NCBI GenBank assembly: GCA_903813345.2
Contig: CAIIXF020000001.1
Location: forward strand, 52,099,885-52,159,884
Direction of reading: 5' to 3'
DNA length: 60,000 nucleotides
Source: Owenia fusiformis
Taxonomy: Eukaryota > Annelida > Polychaeta > Sabellida > Oweniidae
Below, piece after piece: positions 11,851 through 21,800 of this stretch (position 1 is its first letter; each line of letters starts with the position of its first letter). The notes beneath the pieces are model-generated. The model worked only from the letters and a program-made list of their open reading frames with translations, made no database searches and was not told the DNA's origin. A program made the position numbers and the translations under genes.

Positions 11851-12621
11851 CAACCAGAGCAACGGCAACGCCAAAGCATAGCGAATCAAATCGAACAGAA
11901 ATGGCTGGCATTTTTACAAACAAAACATATAGCAAATATCATAAAATAACGATTAAAAATGACGGCCATTTTTTAAAATGGCCACCTACTACTCGAAGTG
12001 TCATGAGACAGTGTGCAAGGCTCATAAGTATTCACATATCAAATATGAGCAAAATCGCTCCACTACTTTTCGAGATATAGTAAAAAACGTAAAAAATGGT
12101 GGCCATTTTTCAAAATGGCCATCTACTACCCAAAGTGTAGTTAGACAGTGTGCCATGCTTATTTATAGAATTCACATATAAAATATGAACAAAATCGCTC
12201 TACTACTTTTAGAGTTATAGTAAAAAAAACGTAAAATAACACACGTAAAAATGTTACAATGTTTCAAGTTACAGCAAAAATCGTAAAATGATGGGCAAAG
12301 GCAGCCATTTTTCAAGATGGCTGCCATGTATTTTTTCTTTTTTTACATTCCAGCTTAATCAATGTCCTATATATTGCTATTACAGTTTTACATGCAGTAC
12401 CTGAATTACTATAAAATCTGCACTAAAATGGCCACCATTTTTAAATGAGTGACCATTTTGAAAATCGGCTTTCGAGCAGAACTTTTACCCCCATAGGGTA
12501 AATGTGTACAAAATATGAACACAATTGGGCTAACGGTATTTGAGTTATTGCCCGGACGGACGGACAGACGTACGTACGGACGGAGGCGTTCCCGATATCC
12601 CTCCGAACTTCGTTCGATGGG
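11851..12621. mobile_element. Insertion with 137-bp internal duplication and GACG-rich end
   Basis: This segment interrupts the tactgaaaaat array. It contains two units, starting at 11964 and 12101, that begin with near-palindromes of the form ggccattttt(n)aaaatggcc and continue alike for over 100 bp. A third partial match lies near 12300. The right end carries a gacggacggac run (12552-12590) and acttcgttcgatgg. I see no clear terminal inverted repeat, so element status and exact ends are inferred from the interruption of the array. Confidence 0.5.
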
Positions 12622-12730
12622 ATAAATATATACTGAAAAATATACTGAAATTTAAGTGCAAAAGTAAGTATAAAAATGTACTGAAAAATAAACTGAAATT
12701 TTAAGATAATGTTAAGTATCAATATGCAAT
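12622..12730. repeat. Continuation of the degenerate actgaaaaat array
   Basis: It has the same unit vocabulary as 11625-11850 and resumes right after the inserted segment. Confidence 0.55.
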
Positions 12731-12862
12731 TGACCAATAAGGAGATGATCACACCTGGTTGGCCCAGGGTAGTTAATAAATTCTCATAGTCTCTGGTACC
12801 AAAGGTCAAAGTATTAACTTCTTTCATAGAATTTCCACTTATCTCCCTGGGCCAATTGTTGG

Positions 12863-13550
12863 ATTTACACTAGAGTCCTAAGACATCTTGGCCAAAACGT
12901 TTTAGCGTTAAAATGTTTTACAAATGTAATGTAAATCCAGATTTTCTCAAGAGCTCTCGGCTAAGAGCCCTTAGCTAAAACGTTTTTGGACCCTAGTCTT
13001 AGCCAAGATGTCTTAGCGTTAAAACGTTTTACAAGTGAGTGTAAATCCATCAGTTTTAGCTAAAAGCTCTTAGCCCGTTTTTTTGCGTTGCGCCGAACCA
13101 AACATTTGAAACTTCCCATTTACATATGTCGCATGGTCCTTGCTTTTGTCTTATCCCTTGTTCCCAATATCATCCCAAAATTATTGAGAAGAACGTATTT
13201 GCCTGGCGATTTATCATTATCCTAATTTATGCATAAAATCTTCCTGCTCTCTTTCATGCTTTTAACAATGCTATCTTTAGGACATATTTTTGTGAAACCG
13301 ATGCATTCTTTAGTACAAAGTATAGAAGCGGGAAAGGAATAGCTATATCGACTGAACCGTCCTTCAACCAGTACTGAACTGCTTTTTTCATTTTACATGT
13401 ATACCTACATATCTCTAAGACGTTTTAGAAAAACATGTGTAAACTCAATCATATTTCGCAAGATGTCTTGAAAATGGTGGTGTAAACTCAACACAATTTT
13501 TCTAAAACTTTTTAGCTAAGATGTCTTGGAATACCGCGTGTAGTGTAAAT
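12863..13550. mobile_element. 0.69-kb MITE with nested AAGATGTCTT motifs
   Basis: The ends are atttacactagag... and ...tagtgtaaat. The words aagacatcttgg and ccaagatgtctta face each other near both ends and again inside (near 12890 and 13010), together with gttaaaacgttttacaa repeats. Subterminal repetition in both orientations is typical of foldback-type MITEs. No coding potential. Confidence 0.65.
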
Positions 13551-14146
13551 AGGGCTAATATGACACTTTGAGGAGATTATCCATGGTTGATTATGGTTGA
13601 CCATGCCCAGAGGGGGGGGGTTATGGCCAATAATTACTTCAAAATCCTGAAGTTTTGCACCGTTTAGAGCATATGTCAAATGATTTTGACCATTTTAACC
13701 CTCTGGAATTTTTCAAAAAAAAAGTGAACCCCCTTTGGGTAAACATGCTCTGTAGGGTTGTTTGAATCAGCATGTCGATTAGATCTAATGAAAGGATTCC
13801 ATATATTTTTACTAGATATATATAACAACCATTTTGAACAAATATCAGAAAGCATCAACATCGGCCTCCCTTTCACTACTTAGATCAGTACAAACTCACC
13901 CGAGGGCTTGCCCGACCCTCCAGACAAGCCCCTGTGACCCATACAGTATGTAATTTGTAAATACCTTGAAGAATAAGTGCAAAATGTATATTTTATTATC
14001 GTTTATTAAAATTCAAAGTCTTTTAGTCAAAGTCAAGCTAGTTTCCTAAAAACTCCTTTTTCTTGTTTTTGTTCAGAATGCACAAGAGAGAGGGTCTAAA
14101 ATATTATTTGAAATTTTTTGGGGGGCATGATCCACGCTTCACACAC
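13551..14146. other. Non-coding, nothing recognised
   Basis: AT-rich spacer with a nine-base G run at 13612-13620. No supported gene or repeat. Confidence 0.45.
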
Positions 14147-15000
14147 CACCCTATGCAGACAGAGCCTGTGGGAAATATTGGGTGCGGCGCAAATGAGCGG
14201 AGGGTGCGGAGCTAACGGTCATTTTTGAATTTAAAATTGGGATATTTCTGAAACTAAGCCGTTTTGGGACTTCAAATATACCAAGATATGTGTATTTGAC
14301 ACCAAATATCAATAAAATTGTGAAAATAGTAGTGCAATTCATTTTATAGCGACGCAGTATGCCTTAAACATTTCCCAGACCTATATATTTTGAGACTATC
14401 CTTTTAATACTGCGTCCCCAGCATTCATAAAAAATGGTGTTCAAGATACACTACCCATGCAAATTATTTTTGCATCTTGGAAGCCAGGCAGTATCTGTGT
14501 GATTTTATAAAAATTTGAAAATGTTCTTCAGATATGAGCCCCTCTAAATATTGGGTGCGGAGCTACTGTACGTTTATGGAGCTGCTCCGCACCCAATATT
14601 TAGAGGGGGCTCATATCTGAAAAAATTTCCGAATTTTTATAAAATCACACAGATACTGCCTGGCTTCCAAGATGCAAAAATAATTTGTATAGATAGTGCA
14701 CCTTGAACACCATTTTTTATGAATGCTGGGGACTCAGTATTAAAAGGATAATTTCAAAATATATAGGTCTGGGAAAGGTTTAAGGCACACTGCGTCGCTA
14801 TAGAATGAATTGCGCTACTATTTTCACAATTGTATTGATATTTGGTGTCAAATACACATATCTTGGTATATTTGAAGTCCCAAAACGGCTTAGTTTCAGA
14901 AATATCCCAAATTTAAATTCAAAAATAACCGTTAGCTCCGCACCCTCCGCTCATTTGCTCCGCACCCAATATTTCCCACAGGCTCTGTCTGCATAGGGTG
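14147..15000. mobile_element. 854-bp inverted repeat with 417-bp arms
   Basis: The left arm 14147-14563 and right arm 14584-15000 are reverse complements with few mismatches, separated by a 20-bp loop. The outer ends read caccctatgcagac and gtctgcatagggtg. Both arms carry the same 63-codon open frame in mirrored orientation (minus 14151-14342, plus 14805-14996), which shows arm conservation rather than a gene. Flanking CACAC on both sides may be a short target duplication, but that is ambiguous in a CA-rich context. It ends 404 bp before the CRTAC1-like start codon. Confidence 0.8.
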
Positions 15001-15404
15001 CACACGACCGATCCATATCTTACTTCCTGCGAAAGCTATTTGGATTTATAAGTTTCAAAATCTAACATGGCTCGAAGTGAGTAATCCATATCCAATCCAT
15101 ATTCTGACCACAGGCCCAGGAAGATCTAAATCCCCAGTCACTGTATACTGAGACGCCCCTGTAATGTGGTTCATAGTAAAAGAAGATTAAACATATACCT
15201 CTTATATCTAAATCCGCTTGATCAGAATCAAAATACGGCATTTTCCAATTTTATATTTCCCACCGGATGTAAGTGGGGATTTCATTACCCACAATGCAAC
15301 AAAGCGGAAGTGAAAATTTTCCAGAAAAACAAATGAGACACGAATGGCTAGTTATAAAAATGCTGTTTAGACACAGTTATATAAGGTATCACTCCAATAT
15401 AACA
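15001..15404 (+). promoter_or_regulatory. Presumed promoter and 5-prime UTR of the CRTAC1-like gene
   Basis: This is the only space between the foldback element and the start codon. An open frame runs in from 15273, but its N-terminal part lacks similarity to a secreted protein. I therefore treat it as leader sequence. No clear TATA box or initiator was identified. Confidence 0.3.
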
Positions 15405-17096
15405 ATGCGGAGTAGAGATAGGATCCCATTTTCTATTTTGATCATAAGTATAAACGTTCTTCTGAATCCATTTCTGCAAATTGTTGATGCAAAGGAGAGC
15501 AGTGGAAGATTCTTAAAAGTGACTGAGCAAATGTTAGGTAACCTGAACACCTTTCAAAGGAATTATGGTGTTGCAGTTTCTGATGTTGACAATGATGGAG
15601 AGTTGGATTTCATTGTTGCTGGCTTTTCTGGACGGAATTTTGTATTGAAATATAATACAACAACAAGCCAGTTGGACAATATCGCTCAGCCGGGTACTCC
15701 ATTTGAAAATCTCATGGATGTGAAAGGACAAGCTATTGGTGTATGTGCCTGTGACATAGATGGAGATGGGCGAGAAGAGATATACTTTTTAAATACAAAT
15801 CAAGCATACGCTGGAGTCTCTAGCTATGGTGATAAACTATTCAAATGGAGTGATAATCAGTATATTGACCTATATGAAGACCCAGTGAATCGTAACATGA
15901 GTGTGCAGAACTATGCTGGTAGATCCGTAGCTTGTATTGATCGCAATGGAGATGGGACATATGGTATAGCTGTTGCAACATACTCTCAAAATGGGCAGGG
16001 AAACTTTGCATTTGTTGAGGTAGACAGCAAGCGTAAAAACACACAGAATGATGGCATACCCTTGAGGGATATTGCGAAGGAAATAGGCATTGATATTTCA
16101 ACTGGTGGAAGAGCTATTGCAGTTGGTCCTATTGTGGGCCAAGATGGAAAATCAGATATATTCTTTGGAAATGAAGGCAACAGACATTTAGGAAATTCTG
16201 GAAAGAACTGTCTGTTCAAAAATATTGGCAATGGTAGCTTTGCAGATATCGCTACTATATCAGGTGTCAGCGATGTAACTGAAGCAGTTAGAGGGATTGC
16301 TTTGGCTGATTTAAACCGTGACAAACAACTTGATATTGTGTATGGAAATTGGATTGGATCTCATAGAATATATATTCAAACAACTACAGGTGGTGACATT
16401 AACTTTAAAAATATTGCAGAGGGTGACTATGAGAAGCAGAGTGCAATTCGCACCGTATTAGCTACTGACTTTAATAATGATGGAATCACAGAGATATTTA
16501 TGAATAACATTAAGAGCTACAATACTCCTCAACCTAATAAACTATTTGATGTGATTCTTGATAGACTTGATAAAAACAGCATTGATATTAAAAGCATTGA
16601 TGTTGGTGATGCAGAGGAGGCACAAGGGTTTGGCACAGGTGGAGCATATACTGATGTAGATAATGATGGGATACTTGAACTGCTTTTATCTCATGGTGAA
16701 AGCAATGCTCAGCCTTTAGAAATATACAAGGCAAAAGACACAGAAAACAATAGGTGGATCAGAGTTCGTCCTTACACAAAGTTTGGAGCACCTGCTAGAG
16801 GAGCAACTGTGACTCTCAAGAGCACAGAAGGTGAAGAACATTTACAAGTGATCGATGGGGGTAGCGGGTATCTCTGTCAAATGGAGCCTGTTGCACATTT
16901 TGGATTAGGCACCACAATAGAGCCATTGATGATCACAGTACAATGGCAGGATGGAGAGACAGTTAAACTTAAACAACTTGACCACTCTAGTATTAACAAA
17001 GTTCACCATGTTAAACATCCATTTCATAAACCAAGCAGTCACATTAAGATTGTCAATGCGACATTCACAACAGAAGTGAAACATGAAGAACTGTAG
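15405..17096 (+). CDS. CRTAC1: Cartilage acidic protein 1-like secreted FG-GAP/ASPIC protein
   Basis: The family are secreted extracellular-matrix glycoproteins with a predicted integrin-like beta-propeller. This copy reads through 563 codons without an intron. The frame is open from 15273, but the methionine at 15405 has an A at -3 and is followed by a hydrophobic signal peptide (about residues 7-29), so I prefer it. Calcium-loop motifs of the DxDxDG type sit near residues 60-68 (DVDNDGELD), 117-124, 179-184, 302-310, 355-363 (DFNNDGITE) and 417-425. An ASPIC/UnbV domain lies at about 461-521 (KFGAPARGA, then IDGGSGYLC, then HFGLG). Phrases such as YGVAV.DVD, DIDGDGREEIYFLNTN and GYLC.MEPVAHFGLG match vertebrate CRTAC1 closely. 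The C-terminal EGF-like domain of vertebrate CRTAC1 is absent. Function in this animal is inferred from the family. Confidence 0.93.
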   Translation: MRSRDRIPFSILIISINVLLNPFLQIVDAKESSGRFLKVTEQMLGNLNTFQRNYGVAVSDVDNDGELDFIVAGFSGRNFVLKYNTTTSQLDNIAQPGTPFENLMDVKGQAIGVCACDIDGDGREEIYFLNTNQAYAGVSSYGDKLFKWSDNQYIDLYEDPVNRNMSVQNYAGRSVACIDRNGDGTYGIAVATYSQNGQGNFAFVEVDSKRKNTQNDGIPLRDIAKEIGIDISTGGRAIAVGPIVGQDGKSDIFFGNEGNRHLGNSGKNCLFKNIGNGSFADIATISGVSDVTEAVRGIALADLNRDKQLDIVYGNWIGSHRIYIQTTTGGDINFKNIAEGDYEKQSAIRTVLATDFNNDGITEIFMNNIKSYNTPQPNKLFDVILDRLDKNSIDIKSIDVGDAEEAQGFGTGGAYTDVDNDGILELLLSHGESNAQPLEIYKAKDTENNRWIRVRPYTKFGAPARGATVTLKSTEGEEHLQVIDGGSGYLCQMEPVAHFGLGTTIEPLMITVQWQDGETVKLKQLDHSSINKVHHVKHPFHKPSSHIKIVNATFTTEVKHEEL

Positions 17097-17394
17097 TCAT
17101 ATTATGACTTTTTGAGAAATACTGTTCTGTTTTTTACCATATACATTTTTTGAGGCAAGATATTTTCACATATTCTCATGAGGATGCTATTTTTGCCTAT
17201 TAAATGATTAATGGAATTTTAACAGCATCTTAACATACCACAAAAACATATCAGTCACACAGGCAAGAGTCAGAGAGTCTTAGTTTATTCAAAGGATGTT
17301 TGACTCCAGTCTGTGAATGCTGGTTTCTAGTTTAATGAACAGCATTACGATTATTATTCATAATTGCTATTGTAATTTTATTGTGTGTACTGTA

Positions 17395-17400
17395 AATAAA
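17395..17400 (+). terminator. Polyadenylation signal AATAAA
   Basis: The canonical hexamer lies about 300 bp downstream of the CRTAC1-like stop codon on the same strand, the first good match after it. It is a plausible 3-prime end for that transcript. Confidence 0.5.
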
Positions 17401-17708
17401 TTATAAGGGAAACTATAAACACATTGTGCCTAAGTTAGTGGAAGAAGATGCATTGGTCTTTGTACCCCGTAATTACCTTTATTCATCTCACTATGGTTAT
17501 TGTTCTGATGTTGACACCAATGTAAAATTTATTTATTGTCAGATTAGGAGATTTTAAAATGTTCCTGAAAAGGTGTAAAGGTATTTTGTAATTTATATGA
17601 TTTAAGAAAATGAATGCATTCAGAAAAAGTATCCCACAGTGAAAATGTAAAATCTTACAGATTGTCTCCCTTAACATTGGAAACTTTGGAAATGAGAGAT
17701 AAGAACGT

Positions 17709-18119
17709 TAAGGTTCAGCTGGAAAGTAACATTTTGGTAAAAAATTGGTATACCTGCACATGTTATTTTCTGGTACAAAATTAAGTATGAAGGCATATGT
17801 GTATTTCCTTGCTTTTTTCAGGAAAGTATCATTACACTGTCTTCTTTTAGAATATCTGGAAACAGGTCAATGGTAGCTCCTGTGTTGTCTTGAAACTTTG
17901 AAAGAAAATTTGGAAAAATAGAAAGTGTGAAATATCTGAATTTCCTGGAGTTCCCATTGAACGCCTACCAGATATTTTAAAAGAAGACAATGTAATGATA
18001 CTTTCCTGAAAAAAGCAAGGAAATTGACACATGGCTTCATACTTTATTTTGTACCAGAAAATAACATGTGCAGGTATAGCAATTTTTTACCAAAATGTTA
18101 CTTTCCAGCTGTACCTTAA
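17709..18119. mobile_element. TTAA-bounded hairpin MITE, about 411 bp
   Basis: The left arm (from TTAAGGTTCAGCTGGAAAG) and the right arm (ending CTTTCCAGCTGTACCTTAA) stay complementary for about 150 bp each, through aacattttggta, cctgcacatgttat and ggaaagtatcattacac..., around a spacer of about 110 bp. TTAA at both ends suggests a piggyBac-type target site, like the 3.2-kb element. It lies about 310 bp past the CRTAC1-like poly(A) signal. Confidence 0.8.
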
Positions 18120-18158
18120 CCCTATAGCTTTTAAATCAATCTCACACATAGATATCTC

Positions 18159-18569
18159 CAGGCCTGTCAACTGTCCCGCAATTTGCGTATTTGTCACGCA
18201 TTTGCTGAAGAATTTGAAATCACGCCAGATATTTTTGCGTGACAGAAAATGTCACGCAAATACGCATTTTACCTGGTAATTGTCAAGCAAAATATTTCTG
18301 TAGAAAAATTTCTAAAAAAGATCGTCTACACAGCAAAAATACGAACGCCGAAAAAAAAATGTACGCATTTCGTTCGGACTTTTCACGCGAATTACGTATA
18401 TGTCACGCATTCCGTTCAAAATTTTTCGTACCCACCCCCCCCCCCCCCCTCCCCCCGTTGATGGATGTTTGAAACGCGAGCGTAGCGAGCGCGAAAAATT
18501 TGAGGTGTTCAAAATTTGCGAAGATGTAAAAAAATTTAAAATTTAGGTGTTCCCAAGTTGACAGGCCTG
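18159..18569. mobile_element. CAGGCCTGTCAA-ended MITE with TATCTC duplication
   Basis: The element begins CAGGCCTGTCAACT and ends AGTTGACAGGCCTG, a perfect 14-bp terminal inverted repeat. It is flanked by TATCTC at 18153-18158 and 18570-18575. The inside has repeated cacgcaaatacgca words and a long C run (about 18431-18456). No coding capacity. The exact length of the target duplication (6 bp seen) leaves the superfamily open. Confidence 0.75.
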
Positions 18570-18693
18570 TATCTCTTTAATCTGAGACGAACATTAAAAT
18601 ATTTTGCATTGACAAAAATGTCACATATAGCTTAGGCATGAAATATTTCTCATTCCTTACAATAAGAACTCAGTATACAAGTTGTATAGTACA

Positions 18694-18925
18694 TAGGCAT
18701 AGCCAGGGAGGTGTGATGGGTGCAATCGCACCTCCCCCATAACCAATGAAAATATAATCATGAGATACAAGAAAAAAGAGCTTTAAAATGCTTTTATTTG
18801 AAGCTTTGTATCTCAATTTTGAAGGAAGTTGCATACATTTTTGTTTATGCCACAATCACACCCCCCTGACTGAAAATCAAAATATTTTTGGCGATCGCAC
18901 CCCCCTGACTGAAAGCTGGCTGAGA
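18694..18925. repeat. GTAGCCAGG-type interspersed repeat, copy A
   Basis: It shares with 50445-50695 the order atagccagg, gatgggtgca, ccccata, catgaga, gagctttaaaatgc, ctcaattttgaaggaagttgca, gcgatcgcacccc and ctgactgaaagctg. Both copies are in the same orientation, diverged by indels. The family is non-coding. Confidence 0.75.
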
Positions 18926-20433
18926 TTGATTACTCCATAAACTTCAAGATTGCAATTTGGCATTTAAATGGTTTCATTATGAAAAGCCAAGTTAGTGCTC
19001 ATACAGGTCAATATTTTGAGCTCGAAAATTACTTGCAAAAAACGTTTCTGGTTGACGTGAATAAATATCATTCTTTTAGGTGATATTGTACAAAATCTTT
19101 TGCTCAGATGAAAAGAATTTAAGCACAAGTTGATGCATTGTGGATGATTTAATGCATTCATGTCTTGAATTTTAGCCTTTGAAATCAGGCTAGAGATCTA
19201 ATTCAAAGTCTGATACAAGACTCATCTGCTTAAAATCTTTCACAATAGACTATTCATTGAGTCCTTGGCTGAAATCCTTTAACCAACAGTTTGGACGAAT
19301 TTGGCTAATATTCTGGCAGAAAGTTCAAAGCTAATCGTTTTCTTCGGATTACAATGTTTTTTTTTAACTTTTCAGCATGAATACAGGGTTGGGACCTCAA
19401 AACCACGGAATGCCGGAGCGGCACCCTTGGGCAACTCTCTACAGAGCATTTCGTATACCCCCCTAATAAAATCTACCGGGGGTACTATAAGACACCTTTA
19501 TATCTCAGACACTAATAAAGATACAGACTTGAAATTTTCAGGGAGTATTTTTAGTATGATGCTTAATCTGTATGGCGAAAATCAAGAAAAAAATGTATCC
19601 GTTGCTATAGCAACAGCCATAGAACACTATCTGTTACCTTAGAAATGTATTATTTTGTGTGTTTTCAACATTTTCTTCTTATTCTTGATACTTAAACTCT
19701 CTGAAGCATATAACATGATTAGAAGTGAAAATAAAATAATTCATCATATCATTTATGTAATATGTCTAACATTTCAGTTGCTATGGCAACATCGCTTGAT
19801 AATCAGGTTCTTACATTTCACTTTCTTTAATGAGTATAAAGGCCGGGTCCAAAATAACACTTTTGTGTTATGCTCTCTAGGTAAAGAAGAGCTCCTTTAG
19901 AGGTAAATAGTCACATAAATTTGTAAAAAAATGTATAACTTGTAGTTGTAGAACCCCTCCCCACAGCCCCCAAAGTTTGACGATTGGTGAAAACTGGCAA
20001 AAAACTTTCATTTTCTAGGTTCAAATAAAAAATTCATTGGGATGCAACACTTATTGATATTCAAAGAACATCTACTGACTTTATCTGATATAACAATATG
20101 AAGATTTTAATTATTAGACAATGGGAAGTATTCTATTTGAAACATTTTAGAATCCTATCCCATAAAAATGTTGAAAAGAGGCTGTGGTCAACTTTACCAT
20201 TTTGCAGCATTTAAATTTCGAAATAAATACAAACCAAGGCATTAAAACATCTTCAAATGTTACTTGACATTGATTCATGTATTACTTAGGACACTAAATT
20301 TGATATGTTAAATTTGTATTTAGTATCAGAATGAATCCAATGCAATCATACAGTAGAGACGAGCAAGGTTGGCATATAATCCAGACATTGGAATCCTTTG
20401 CAACCCATATAACAGAATCATTTTTTTTACAAT

Positions 20434-20694
20434 TCAGAGCCAGGTGTTTGAAACATAGCAAAAATGATGATTATTGAAAACAACTAAAGATGCCTTTCCA
20501 TTGGTCAACCAAGCAGCAATATGCATTAAAGTCTGACCAGGTTTGCTATCGCTCATAGTTACAGGTGTGACGTTGCAGCCAACATTTGTTTCTTCATTCG
20601 TAGTCAGATCGTTAACTTGCCATGAACTCCAGAAAAGGTTTACTCCACACACAAGATACCAAAGATGCCACCTCACACGAGCACACTCACTCAC
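20434..20694 (-). CDS. Ankyrin-like open frame inside the foldback spacer (possible captured exon)
   Basis: The 86-codon minus-strand frame contains GQTLMHIAAWL at residues 53-63, resembling the G-x-T-x-L-H-x-A-A helix of an ankyrin repeat. It is preceded by a polar segment (QVNDLTTNEETNVGCN). The first about 25 residues are Trp/Cys-rich and may be intron; an AG acceptor (ctggag) precedes the polar part. I cannot find a strong donor or neighbouring exon. It may be a host exon carried by the foldback element or a decayed exon of a host gene. Real coding origin is inference from composition and motif. Confidence 0.35.
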   Translation of the reverse strand: MSECARVRWHLWYLVCGVNLFWSSWQVNDLTTNEETNVGCNVTPVTMSDSKPGQTLMHIAAWLTNGKASLVVFNNHHFCYVSNTWL

Positions 20695-21060
20695 ACTAGC
20701 TACTTTCCACCACCTGGCTCTGATGCTTCATGGTTTTACAAGGATTCTGCTATATATTAAGATGATGAAAACTTTGAGCTTTTAAGGACCATTTGCCATA
20801 ATTTGCTTGTTGTGAATGACCCTGCTGAACAGCCTAGCTGTAACTGCCTAAAAGGAGTCTTGAAAATTTGAAAACATCATCTTAAGTGATTGGAAAGAAA
20901 AGGATAAGAAAGGTACGGCCAAAATGACTGACCCAACAATTGTACATGATGACCACCGACTACTGGCTAATGAGATGAGATGCTTTTGTGTTGACTTTAT
21001 GCCAATGTCCAGATTAATTGCCAACCTCTCTATTATATGGTTACATTTCATTAAATTTCA

Positions 21061-21800
21061 ATATGATACATGTTCTAAATATTAAGCTTACATATAGAAC
21101 TGTACTCATTCATGATAACCATCATACTGTGATTGCTCAGATGGGAAAACTAATGGTTTTAATAATTAGACATTATGCCAATGTCTAGACTATGCCAACC
21201 TCTCTACAGAGCATTTCTCATACCCCCCTAATAAAATCTACAGGGAGACTATGCCAACCTCTCTACTGCATAACATTAGATGTCATTATGATACATGTAC
21301 TAAATATAAAACTTATATAAAGAACTGTACTCATTTATGATAACCATCAAAGTCTGATTGCTCAGATGAGAAAAACTAATGGTTGTAATAATTAGACATT
21401 TTGCCAATGTCTAGACTATGCCAACCTCTCTACTGTATGATACCATTATTAGATTTCATTATGATACATGTATTAAATATAAAACATACATATAGAACTG
21501 TACTCATTCATGATAACCATCAAAGTCTTTGCTCAGACGATAAAAACTAATGGTTGTGATAATTAGACATTATGCCAATGTCTAGAATATGCCAACCTCT
21601 CTACTGTACTGTGATACTTATGTGCTGACTTTATGCCAATGTCCAGATTGATGCCACACATACATGTACTAGATATTAAACTTACATATAGAACTGTACT
21701 CATTCATGATAACTGTCATAGTCTGATTGCTCAGATGATAAAAACTAATGGTTGTAATAATTAGAAATTATGCCAATGTCTAGACTATGCCAACCTCTCT
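21061..21800. repeat. Tandem units of 170-225 bp in the foldback spacer
   Basis: gaactgtactcatt recurs at about 21098, 21323, 21496 and 21691. Each is followed by gataaccatca, ttgctcag, aactaatggtt.taataattagacatt, tgccaatgtctag and atgccaacctctctac. Unit length varies with indels. Units near 21210 and 21800 run into pieces of the arm (cagagcatttctcata), so arm and array have recombined. Confidence 0.75.

Noticed and set aside
14151-14996. Two near-identical 63-codon frames in opposite orientation
   Set aside because: Mirror images in the arms of the inverted repeat; no evidence of translation.
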